A DNA stretch of 64,000 nucleotides from Eulemur rufifrons (Eukaryota > Chordata > Mammalia > Primates > Lemuridae): contig NC_091009.1 in NCBI RefSeq assembly GCF_041146395.1, positions 2,223,501 to 2,287,500 on the forward strand, read 5' to 3'. The notes under the pieces are model-generated. The model was not told the DNA's origin. It saw only the letters and a list, made by a program, of their open reading frames with translations, and did no database searches. The position numbers were made by a program, and so were the translations under genes. Shown piece by piece: positions 1-11,145 of the stretch. Position 1 is the stretch's first letter. Each line of letters opens with the position of its first letter.

Positions 1-3000
1 AGGCTTATATTCACTCAGACAAAGCAATTATGTGTAGGTGTATAGTAGGCATGCTAACTCTAGTTTGGAAAATTTCGAGAGCCATGTATAGGAAAGCTTA
101 CAGTAACTTAGAGAAAGCAACGAACGGGGGTGGAGTGTAGGCTTGCTAAACTCTAGTTTGGAGGAAGTGCCATAGTCCTATATAGGAACGCTTAAATTCG
201 TTCAGAGAAAACAGCTGTCGGGGATTGGTTTGTAGACATAACTCAAGTTTGGAAGAAGTGCGAGAGACATATATAGGAATGTTTACATTGACTCAAAGAA
301 AGCAACTATGGGGGAGTGTTATTTTGGCATGCCAGATGCTAGTTAGGAAGAAGTACAAGACTCATATATAGGAACGCTTACATTCACACAGCGAGAGCAA
401 CTACGGAGTAGTGTCAGGTAGACATGTTAAAGTCTAGCTTGGGAGAAGTTCCAGAGTCCTATATAGGAAAGGTAACAGCCACTTTGAAAAAGCAAGTCTT
501 GGCGGGTGGTTTGTAGGCCTGCAAAACCCTGTTTTGGTTGAAGTGTGAGAGTCATATATGAGAACGCTTACATTCCCTCAGAGAAAGCAACGATGGGGTT
601 GTTTGTAGGCTTACTAAACTGCAGTTTGGAAGAAGCACGAGAATCACATATAGGAACACATACATTTTGACGCACTGAAAGTAACTATGGGGTGGTGTTT
701 TATAGGCATGCTAAACTCTAGTTTGGACGAAGTTTGAGAATCACATATAAGAAAGCTTACAGTCACTTAGAGAAAGCAAATCTCTGGGTGTGGAAAGTAG
801 GCCTGCTAAACTCTATTTTGGTTTAAGAGTGAGAGTCATATATGGGAAGGCTTACATTCCCTCAGAGAAAGCAACGACGACGTGGTGGTTTGTAGGCATA
901 CTAAACTCTAGTTTGGAAGAAGTGGGAGAATGATATATGGGAACGCTTACATTCACGTAGAGAAAGCAATTATGGGGTGCCGTTTTTGTAGCCATGCTAA
1001 TCTCTAGTTTGGAAGAAGTTAAGGAGTAATATATAGGAAAGGTTACAGTCATAGAAACCAACTCTCGGGGGATGTTTTGTACACCTGCAAAACTCCAGTT
1101 TGGAAGAAGGGGGAGAGTCATATTGGGGACCGCGTGCATTCACTCAGAGAAATCAACGATGGGATTGTGATTTGTAGGCATAGTCAACTCTAGTTTGGAA
1201 GAAGTACGAGAATCGTATATAGGAACGCTTACCTTCACGCAGAGAAAGCAACTATGGAGTGATGCTTGTATGCCTACTAAAATATAGTTTGGAGGAAGTT
1301 CGAGAGTCATATCTGGGAAGCTTACAGTCACTTAGAGAAAGCAACTCTCGGGGGGTGTTTCGTAGGCCTGCTAAACTCTATTTTCAATGAAGTGTTAGAA
1401 TAATATATGGGAACTCAGTGAAAGCAACGTCGTGGTTGTGGTTCCTAGGCATACTAACCTGTAATTTGGAAGAAGCAAGAGAATCACATGTAGAGCCACT
1501 TACATTCCGGCACCGAAAACAACTATGGGGTGGTGTTTTGTAGGCTTGCAAAACTCTAGTTTGGACGAAGTTTGAGAGTCATATATAGGAAAGTTTACAG
1601 TCACGTAGAGAAAACAACTCTCTGGGTGTGGAATGTAGGCCTGCTAAACTCTATTTTGGTTGAAGTGTGAGAGTCATATATGGGAACGCTTACATTCACT
1701 CAGAGAAAACAACGTTTGGGTGGTGGTTTGTAGGGCATACTAAACTGTAGTTTGGAAGAAGTACGAGAGTCCTATATAGGAACACTTACATTCACGCAGA
1801 GAAAGCACTTATAGCGTCAGGTTTTGTAGGCATGCTAAACTGCAGTTTGGAAGAAGTTGGAGAACCTTATACAGGAATGATTACCATCACCTAGGGAAAG
1901 CAACTCTCGGGAGATTGTTTGTACACATGCTAAACTCTAATTTGGATGAAGTGTGAGAGTCAAACATGGGACCTCTTACATTCCCTCAGAGAAACAACAT
2001 TGGGCTGGTTTTTGTAGGCATACTAAATAGTTTGGAAGAAGTACGAGAATGATATTTGGGAACGTTTACATTCACCCAGAGAAAGCAACTACGGGGTGGT
2101 GTTTTGTAAGCATGCTATAGTTTGGAAGAAGTTCTAAACCTGAACAGTCACTTAGAGAAAGCAACTCTTGGTGGGTGATTTTTAGGTCTGCTAAATTGTA
2201 TTTTGAAAGAAGTACCAGAGTCATATATACTAATGCTTACATTCATGCAAAGAAAAAACTATGGGGTGATGTTTTGTGGGCATGTTAACCTGTAGTTTGG
2301 AAGAAGTTGGAGAGTCTTATTTAGGAAAGCTTACAGTCACCTAGAGAAAGCAACTCTCGGGAGATCCTTTCTTGGCCTGCTAAACTCTACTTTGGATCAA
2401 TTGTGAGAGTCAAACATGGGAATGCTTTCATTCATTCAGAGAACGCAACGTTTGGGTGGTGGTTTGTAGGCATTCTAAACTGTATTTTGGAGGAAGTACG
2501 AGAGTCATATATCTGAACGCTTACATTCAGGCATAGACAGCAACTCTGGGGTCGTATTTTGTTGGCATGCTAAACTGTGGTTTGGAAGAAGTTCGAGAGT
2601 CTTATATAGGAAAGATTACAGCGACACAGAGAAAACAACTCTCGGAAGTTTATTGGTAGGCCTGCTAAACTCTAATTTGGATGAAATGTGAGAACGCTTG
2701 CATTCATTCACTCAGAGAAAGAAACATTATCGTGATGGTTTGAAGGCATAATAACTGTAGTTGGGAAGAAGTAGGAGAGTCATATATATGAACGGTTACA
2801 TTCACGCAGAGAAAGCAACTGTGGGGTGGCGCAGGTATGCATGTTAATCTGTAGTTTGGAGGAAGTGCGAGAGTCATATCTGGGGAAAATTACAGTCACT
2901 TAGAGAAAGGAACCATCTTGGGCTGGTTTGTAGATCTGCTAAATTCTATTTTGGAAACAGAGTGTGAGTCATATATGGGAACGCTTATGTTCACTCAGAG

Positions 3001-6000
3001 AAAGCAACCACGGTGTGGTGTTTTGTTGGCATGCTGTAGTTTGAAAGAAGTTGGAGATTCTTATATAGGAAAGTTTACAGTCACCTAGAGAAAGCAACTC
3101 ACGGGGTGTGGTTTGTAGGCCTGCTAAACTCTAATTTAGATGAAGTGAGAGAGGCATATATATGAACGCTTATATTGATGCAGAGAAAGTAACTATGGGG
3201 TGGTGTTTTGTAGGCATGCTAAAATATAATTTGGAAGAAGTTCGAAAGCAGACAGTCACTTAGAGAAAGCAACTCTCGGCGGTTCAATTTTCGGTCTGCT
3301 AAATTGTATTTTGAAAGAAGTACCAGAGTCATATATACAAACGCTTACATTCATGCAGAGAAAGCAACTGTGGGGTGGTGTTTTCTAGGCATGCTAAACT
3401 CTAGTTTGGACGAAGTTTGAGAATCACATATAAGAAAGCTTAGAGTCACTTAGAGAAAGCAAATCTCTGGTGTGGAATGTAGGCGTGCTAAACTCTATTT
3501 TGGTTTCAGAGTGAGAGTCATATATGGGAAGGCTTACATTCACTCAGAGAAAGCTACGATGATGTGGTGGTTTGTAGGCATACTAAACTCTAGTTTGGAA
3601 GAAGTAGGAGAATGATATATGGGAACACTTACATTCATGCAGAGAAAGCAATTATGGGGTGGATTTTTGTAGCCATGCTAATCTCTATTTTGCAAGAAGT
3701 TAAAGAGTAATATATAGGAAAACGTACCGTCATTTATAGAAACCAACTTTCGGGGGATGGTTTGTAGGCCTGCAAAACTCTACTTTGGAAGAAGGGGGAG
3801 AGTCATATTGGGGACTGCGTACATTCACTCAGAGAAATCAACGATGGGGTTGTGGTTTGTAGGCATACTAAACTCTAGTTTGGAAGAAGTACGAGAATCA
3901 TATATAGGAACGCTTACATTCATGCAGAGAAAGCAACTATGGAGTGATGTTTGTATGCCTACTAAACTATAGTTTGGAGGATGTTCGAGAGTCATATCTG
4001 GGATGCTTACAGTCATTTAGAGAAAGCAACTCTTGGGGGGGTGGTTCGTAGGCCTGCTAAACTCTATTTTCAATGAAGTGTTAGAATCATATACAGGAAC
4101 GCTTACATTCACTCAGAGAAAGCAACGTTGGGGTGGCCGTTTTTGAGCATACTGAACTCTACTTTGGAAGAGGTACGAGAGACATATACAGGAACGCTTA
4201 CATTAACACAGAGAAAGCAAATACCGGGTGCTGTAGTGCAGGCATGCTAAACTATAGATTGGAAGAAGTTCGAAAGCTGACAGTCATTTACAGAAAGCAA
4301 CTCTTGGCGGGTGATTTTTAGGTCTGCTAAATTGTATTTTGAAAGACGTACCAGAGTCATATAGACAAACGCTTACATTCATGCAGAGAAAGAAACTATG
4401 GGGTGATGTGTTGTGGGGATGCTAAACTGCAGTTTGGAAGGAGTTCGAGAGTGTTATATAGGATAACTTAGAGTCACCTAGAGAAAGCAACACTCGGGAC
4501 AGCTTTGCAAGCCTGTAAACACTAATTAGCAGCAATTGTGAGAGTCAAACATGGGAACGCTTACATTCACTCAGAGAACACAACGTTTGGGTGGTGATTT
4601 GTAGGCATCATAACTGTAGTTTGGAAGAAGTAGGAGAGTCATATATATGAACGGTTACATTCACGCAGAGAAAGCAACTGATGGGTGGTGTATGTACGCA
4701 TGTTAATGTATACTTTGGAGGAAGTTCGGGAGTCTTATCTGGGGAAAATTGCAGTCACTTAGAGAAAGCAACCATCGGGGGCCGTTTTGTAGATCTGCTA
4801 AATTCTATTTTGGAAGAAGAGAGAAAGTCATATGTGGGAACGCTTATGTTCACTCAGAGAAATCAACGATGGGGCAGTGTTTCGTTGGCATGCTAAACTG
4901 TAGTTTGGAAGAAGTTCGCAGTCTTATATAAGAAAGCTTACAGTCACCTAGAGAAAGTAACTCTCGGCAGATTGTTTCTAAGCATGCTAAACTCTAATTT
5001 GCATCAATTGTGAGAGTCAAACATGGGAACGCTTACATTCACTCAGAGAACGCAACGTTTGGGTGGTGGTTTGTAAGCATTCTAAACTGTATTTTGGAGG
5101 AAGTAGGAGAGTCATATATACGAATGCTTACATTCACGCAGAGAAAGCAACTCTGGGGTCGTATTTTGTTGGCATGCTAAACTGTGGTTTGGAAGAAGTT
5201 CGAGAGCCTTATATAGGAAAGATTACAGTGACACAGAGAAAACAACTCTCTGTAGTTTGTTGGTAGGTCTGCTAAACTGTAATTTGGATGAAGTGTGAGA
5301 ACGCTTGCATTCACTCAGAGAAAGAACTTTGTCGTGGTGGTTTGTAGGAATAACAACTGTAGTTCGAAGAAGTAGGAGAGTCATATATGAACGGTTACAT
5401 TCACGCAGAGAAAGCAATTGTGGGGTGGTGTATGTAATCATCATAATCTGTAGTTTGGAGAAAGTTCGAGAGTCATATCTGGGGAAAATTAGAGTCACTT
5501 AGAGAAAGGAACCATCGGGGGCTGGTGTGTAGGTCTGTTAAATTCTATTTTGGAAAAAGAGTGAGAGTCATATATGGGAACGCTTATGTTCACCCAGAGA
5601 AATCAACGATGGGGCGCTGTATTGTTGGCATGCCAAACTGTAGTTTGGAAGAAGTTCGAGAGTCTTATATAGGAAAGTTTACAGTCACCTAGAGAAAGCA
5701 ACTCACAGGAAGTGGTTTGTAGGCCGCTAAACTCTAATTTGGATGAAGTGAAAGAGGCATACATGGATACGCTTCATTCACTCAGAGAAAGGTAAATTGT
5801 GGTGCCGGTTTTTAGGTATACTAAACTCCAGTTTGGAAGAAGTAGGAGAGACATATATATGAACGCTTATATGGACGCAGAGAAAGCAACTATGGGGTGG
5901 TGTTTTGTTGGCATGCTAAAATATAGTTTGGAAGAAGTTCGAAAGCAGACAGTCAGAGAAAGCAACTCTTGGCGGTAGATTTTTAGGTCTGCTAAATTGT

Positions 6001-6665
6001 ATTTTGAAAGAAGTACCAGTGTCATATATACAAACGCTTACATTCATGCAGAGAAAGCAACTGTGGGGTGGTGTTTTCTAGGCGTGCTAAACTCTAGTTT
6101 GGACGAAGTTTGAGAATCACATATAAGAAAGCTTAGAGTCTCTTAGGGAAAGCAAATTTCTGGTTGTGGAATGTAGGCGTGCTAAACTCTATTGTGGTTT
6201 AAGACTGAGCATCATATATGGAAAGGGTTACATTCACTCAGAGAAAGCAACGATGGTGTGGTGGTTTGTAGGCATACTAAACTCTAGTTTGGAAGAAGTA
6301 GGAGAATGATATATGGGAACGCTTACATTCATGCAGAGAAAGCAATTATGCGGTGGATTTTTTGCACCCATGCTAATCTCTAGTTTGGAAGAAGTTATAT
6401 AGGAAAGCGTACACTCATTTATAGAAACCAATTTACGGGGGATGGATGGTAGGCCTGCAAAACTCTACTTTGGAAGAAGGGGGAGAGTCATATTGGGGAC
6501 CACGTACATTGACTCAGAGAAATCAAGGATGGGGTTGTGTTTTGTAGGCATCCTAAACTCTAGTTTGGAGGAAGTACGAGAATCATATATAGGAACGCTT
6601 ACATTCATGCAGAGAAAGCAACTATGGAGTGATGTTTGTATGCCTACTAAACTATAGTTTGGAGG
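1..6665 (+). repeat. Left arm of a large inverted repeat (palindrome)
   Basis: This arm reads as the reverse complement of 11,146-17,811, with coordinate pairs summing to 17,810-17,812 (852/16,960; 3,757/14,054; 4,133/13,678; 5,063/12,747; 6,442/11,369). The near-constant sum over 6.6 kb means almost no net indels between arms. Position 1 pairs with about 17,811 and still matches there (AGGCTTATATTCACTCAGAC against its complement), so the arm continues to the left of the window. The axis is near 8,905. Confidence 0.9.
450..733 (+). repeat. Example of the ~283-bp three-monomer unit
   Basis: Three monomer types alternate through the satellite. Type beta (450-544 here) carries a CAGCCACTTTG/CAGTCACTTAG-like segment and a GCAACTCTCGG-like continuation. 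Type gamma (545-636) has TTCACTCAG or TTCCCTCAG followed by GCAACGNNGGG. Type alpha (637-733) has TTCACGCAG-like sequence followed by GCAACTATGGGG. Gamma-type segments recur near 575, 861, 1140, 1410 and 1697, a spacing of about 275-285 bp. Single monomers are sometimes lost; beta to beta is only about 190 bp near 2150-2340. Confidence 0.75.
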
Positions 6666-6701
6666 ATGTTCGAGAGTCATATCTGGGAAGCTTACAGTCA
6701 T
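1332..6701 (+). repeat. Two tandem ~2,685-bp higher-order units of the 95-bp satellite
   Basis: Distinctive segments recur at 2,685 bp. The monomer ending at 1331 reappears ending at 4016 and 6701, and the segment starting at 3757 reappears at 6442. The units are therefore about 1,332-4,016 and 4,017-6,701, each about 28 monomers. A variant monomer pair near 2455 (CAACTCTGGGGTCGTATTTT) returns near 5063, at about 2,609 bp, so units also differ by small indels. Confidence 0.8.
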
Positions 6702-7087
6702 TTAGAGAAAGCAACTCTCTGGGGGTGGTTCGTAGGCCTGCTAAACTCTATTTTCAATGAAGTGTTAGAATCATATACAGGAACGCTTACATTGACTCAG
6801 AGAAAGCAACGTTGGGGTGGTGGTTTGTAGGTATACTAACCTGTAATTTGGAAGAAGCAAAAGAATCACATATAGAACCGCTTACATTCAGGCACTGAAA
6901 GCCACTATGGGTTCGTGTTTTTAGGCATGCTAAACTGTAGTTTGGAAGAAGTTCGAAAGCTGTCACTTAGAGAAAGAAACTCTCTGCGGGTGATTTTTAG
7001 GTCTGCTAAATTGTGTTTTGAAATAAGTACCAGAATCATAGTTACAAACGGTTACATTCATGCAGAGAAAGAAACTATGGGGTGATG

Positions 7088-7130
7088 TTTTGTGGGCATG
7101 CTAAACTGCCCACAAAACTTCTAAGAAGTT
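7088..7130 (+). other. Hairpin / micro-inversion inside a satellite monomer
   Basis: TTTTGTGGGC (7,088-7,097) is followed after 10 bases by its exact reverse complement GCCCACAAAA (7,108-7,117). Directly after comes a second inverted repeat, AACTTCT-A-AGAAGTT (7,116-7,130). A normal monomer would read TAAACTGTAGTTTGGAAGAAGTTCG here, so the GTAGTTTGG part has been replaced by sequence copied from the opposite strand. It lies at a point where the alignment between palindrome arms shifts. Confidence 0.85.
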
Positions 7131-7699
7131 CGAGAGTCTTATATAGGAAAGCTTACAGTCACCTAGAGAAAGCAACTCTCGGGAGATGGTTTCTAAGCCT
7201 GCTAAACTAATTTGCACCGATTGTTAAAGTCAAACATGGGAAGGTTTACATCCACTCAGAACGCAACGTTTGGGTTGTGGTTTGTGGCCATAATAACTGT
7301 AGTTCGGAAAAAGTAGGAAAGTCATATATATGAACGGTTACATTCACGCAGAGAAAGCAACTGTTGGGTACCGTATGTACGCGTGCTAATCTATAGTTTG
7401 GAGGAAATTCGAGAGTCATATCTAGGGAAAATTACAGTCACATAGCTAAATCAACCATCGGGGACTGGTTTGTAGGTCTGCTAAATTCTATTTTGGAAAA
7501 AGAGATTCATATAAGGGAATGCTTATGTTCACTCAGAGAAAGCAACGATCCGGTGGTGTATTGTTGGCATGCTAAACTGTAGTTTGGAAGAAGTTCGAGA
7601 GTTTTATATAGGAAAGCTTACATTCACCTAGAGAAAGCAACTTTCAGGATGTGGTTTATAGGCCTGGTGAACTCTAATTTGGATCAAGTGTGAGAGTCA

Positions 7700-7715
7700 T
7701 ACATACGAGTTCCAA
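7700..7715. other. Orientation switch of the 95-bp satellite
   Basis: Forward monomer sequence (TGTGAGAGTCATACATA) ends at about 7,704-7,705. From about 7,706 the sequence reads CGAGTTCCAAAATACAGTTT, a minus-strand monomer entered part-way (normally ACTTCTTCCAAAATACAG). No extra sequence lies between the two orientations. The switch is not at the palindrome axis (about 8,905), so it is a separate breakpoint. Confidence 0.9.
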
Positions 7716-8274
7716 AATACAGTTTAGTATGCCTACAAACCACCAGCCCAACATTGCTTTCTCTGAGTGGATATAGGCTTTCCCTTATATGAATCTCGGA
7801 CTGCTTTCAAAATGCAATTTACCGGACCTACAAAACACCGCCTGAGAGTTGCTTTCTCTCACTATAAGCTTTCCTATATATGACTTTGGAACATAGTTTA
7901 GCATGCCAACAAAAGGCCACCCCATAGTTTGCGTGAATGTAAGCGTTCCTATGCATCACGCTCGTACTTCTTCCAAAGTATAGTACACCTACAAACCACC
8001 TCCCCAACTTTGCTTTTTCTGAGTGAATGTAAGCATTCTTTTATTCTCGTACTTCCTCCAAACTCCAGTTTAGTGTGACTAAAAACCACCACCGCAACCC
8101 TGCTTTCTCTGAGTGAATGTTAGCGTTCCCGTTTATGATTCACACTTCATCCAAAATAGAATTTAGCAGAACTACAAACCAGCCCCCAAGGGTTGCTTTC
8201 TCTATGAGACTGTAAGCTTTCCTATTACTCTTAACTTCTTCGCAACTAGAGATTTGCATGCCTACAAAACACCA

Positions 8275-9190
8275 CCCCATAGTTGCCCTCTCTGCGTGAA
8301 TGTAAGCACTTGTATATATGACTCTGCTACTTCTTCCAAAATACAGTTTAGTATGCTTACAAACAACCAACCAAACGTTGCGTTCTCTGAGAGAATGTTA
8401 GCGTTCCCAAGTATGACTGTTCCAAATGATGCAAAGTAGAGTTTAGCAGGCTTACAAACTATCTCTCGAAAGTTGCTTCCTCTGGGGGACTGTAAGCTTT
8501 CCTATAAAAGACTGTCGAACTACTTCGAAACTACATTTCAGCACGCCAACAAAACATCACCACATAGTTTCTTTCTCAGCATAAATATAAGCGATTTTAT
8601 ATATGACTCTGGTACTTCTTTCAAAATACAATTTAGCAAACCTCTAAATCAACCGCCGAGAGTTGCCTTCTCTAAGTCACTGTCAGCTTTCGAACTTCTT
8701 CCAAATTATATTTTAGCAGGCCTACAAAACACCACCCCATAGTGGCCCTCTCTGGGTGAATGTAAGCGCTCATATATATGACTCTGCTACTTCCAAAATA
8801 CCGTTTAGTATGCTTACAAACAACCACCCAAAAGTTAAGTTCTCTGAGAGAATGTTAGCGTTCCCAAGTATGACTGTTCCAAATGATGCAAAGTAGAGTT
8901 TAGCAGGCTTACAAACTATCTCTCGAAAGTTGCTTCCTCTAGGGGACTGTAAGGTTTCCTATAAAAGACTGTCGAACTTCTTCGAAACTACATTTCAGCA
9001 CGCCAACAAAACATCACCACATAGTTTTTCTCAGCATCAATGTAAGAGATTTTATATATGACTCTGGTACTTCTTTCAAAATACAATTTAGCAGACCTCA
9101 AAATCAACCACCAAGAGTTGCATACTCTAAGTCACTGTCAGCTTTCGAACTTCTTCCAAATTATATTTTAGCATGCCTACAAAACACCAC
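8275..9190 (-). repeat. Local tandem duplication of ~455-460 bp
   Basis: A five-monomer block is present twice, about 8,275-8,735 and 8,736-9,190. The unusual segment TTCCCAAGTATGACTGTTCC starts at 8,404 and again at 8,861. Later markers (CCAAATTATATTTTAGCA at 8,701 and 9,156) are 455 bp apart. The shared monomer variants, such as the damaged AAATGATGCAAAGTAGAG segment, are not seen in the arms, so this is a recent local event. Confidence 0.85.
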
Positions 9191-10872
9191 CCCATAGTTG
9201 CTTTCTCTGCGTCCATATAAGCGTTCATACATATGACTCTCGTACTTCTTCCAAACTGGAGTTTAGTATACCTAAAAACCGGCACCACAATTTACCTTTC
9301 TCTGAGTGAATGAAGCGTATCCATGTATGCCTCTTTCACTTCATCCAAATTAGAGTTTAGTGGCCCACAAACCACCTCCTGTGAGTTGCATTCTCTAGGT
9401 GACTGTAAACTTTCCTATATAAGACTCTCGAACTTCTTCCAAACTACAGTTTAGCATGCCAACAATACAGCGCCCCATCGTTGATTTCTCTGAGTGAACA
9501 TAAGCGTTCCCATATATGACTCTCACTCTTCTTCCAAAATAGAATTTAGCAGACCTACACAACACCCGATGGTTCCAATTCTCTACGTGACTCTAATTTT
9601 TCCCACATATGACTCTCGAACCTTCTCCAAACTATAGATTATGATGATTACATAGGCCACCCCACAGTTGCTTTCTCTGCGTGAATGTAACCGTTCATAT
9701 ATGACTCTCCTTCTTTTAAACTACAGCATTTATTCCTACAAACCATCACGACAACGTTCTTTCTCTGAGTGAATGCAAGCATTCTCACACTTCATCCAAA
9801 TTACAGTTTAGCAGACCTACCAACAAACTACAGAGAGTTGTTTTTCTCTGTGTCACTGTAATCTTTCTTATGTAAGGCTCTCGAACTTCTTCCAAACCAC
9901 AGTTTAGCATGCCAACAAAATACGACCCCAGAGTTGCTTTCTCTGCGTGAATGTAAGCATTCGTATATATGAGTCTCCTACTTCCTCCAAAATATAGTTT
10001 AGAATGCTTACAAACCACCACCCAAACGTTGCGTTCTCTGAGTGAATGTAAGCGTTCCCATGTTTGACTCTCACAATTGATGCAAATTAGAATTTTAGCA
10101 TGCTTAGAAACAATCTCCCGAGAGTTGCTTTCTCTAGGTGACTGTAATTTTCCCCAGATATGACTCTCGCACTTCCTCCAAACTACAGATTAGCATGCAT
10201 ACATACGCCACCCAACAGTTGCTTTCTCTGCGTGAATGTAACCGTTCGTATATATGACTCTCCTACTTCTTCTGAACTACAGTTATTATGCCTACAAACC
10301 ACCACCCAAACGTTGTGTTCTCTGAGTGAATGTAAGCGTTCCAATGTTTGACTCTCACAATTGCTGCTAGTTAGAGTTTAGCAGACTTGCAAAGCTCTCC
10401 TGAGTGTTGCTTTCTCTAGGTGACTGTAAGCTATCCAAATAACACTCTCGAACTCCTTCCAAACTGCAGTTTAGCATCCCCACAACACATCACCCCATAT
10501 TTTCTTTCTACGCATGAATGTAAGCGTTTGTATATAAGACTCTGACACGTCTTTCAAAATACAATTTAGCAGACTGAAAAAATCACCCGCCAAGAGTTGC
10601 TTTCTCTAAGTGACTGTCAGCTTTCGAACTTCTTCCAATCTATAGTTTAGCATGCCTGCACTACAGCACCCCGTATTTGCTTTCTCTGTGTTAATGTAAG
10701 CGTTCGTATTTATGTCTCTCGTACCTCTTCCAAAGTAGAGTTTAGTATGCTCAAAAACGGCCACCCCAACGTTGCTTTCTCTGAGTGAATGTAAGCGTTC
10801 CTGTATATGATTTTAACACTTCATTGAAAATAGAGTTTAGCAGGCCTACGAACCACCCCCCGAGAGTTACAT

Positions 10873-11145
10873 CCTCCAAACTATAGTTTAGTAGGCATAC
10901 AAACATCACTCCATAGTTGCTTTCTCTGCGTGAATGTAACCGTTCATATATATGACTTTCCTACTTCTTCCGAACTACAGTTATTATGGCCACAAACTAC
11001 AACCCAAACCTTGCGTTCTGAGTGGATGTAAACCTTCCCATATTTGACTTTAACAGTTGGTGCAAATTAGCAGGCTTAGAAACCATCTCCCGAGAGTTGC
11101 TCTCTCTAGGTGACTGTAAGCTTTGCTATATAAGATTCTAAACTT
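10873..11145 (-). repeat. ~273-bp partial duplication at the inner edge of the right arm
   Basis: The segment CCTCCAAACTATAGTTTAGT begins at 10,873 and again at 11,146, a 273-bp step close to one three-monomer unit. The left boundary is abrupt: CGAGAGTTAC (10,861-10,870) normally continues with GCTTTCTC but jumps mid-monomer to ATCCTCCAAAC. In the left arm the corresponding sequence is split: 10,775-10,868 matches about 6,715-6,800 and 10,920-11,110 matches about 7,140-7,360. Confidence 0.75.

Larger units (their letters stand above)
1..7705 (+). repeat. 95-bp satellite array, forward orientation
   Basis: Tandem monomers of about 92-97 bp. The end of the GGAAGAAGT motif recurs at 259, 354, 449, 544, 636 and 733. 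A typical monomer runs GAGAGTCATATA, then GGAACGCTTACATTCA, then CAGAGAAAGCAAC, then a G-rich stretch, then TTTGTAGGCATGCTAAACT, then TAGTTTGGAAGAAGT. Neighbouring monomers differ clearly, while monomers one higher-order unit apart are much closer. I do not recognise it as a named satellite. The short reading frames here (for example 852-1139 minus and 3757-3972 plus) are repeat translations and are not called as genes. No other element is visible in the stretch. Confidence 0.95.
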
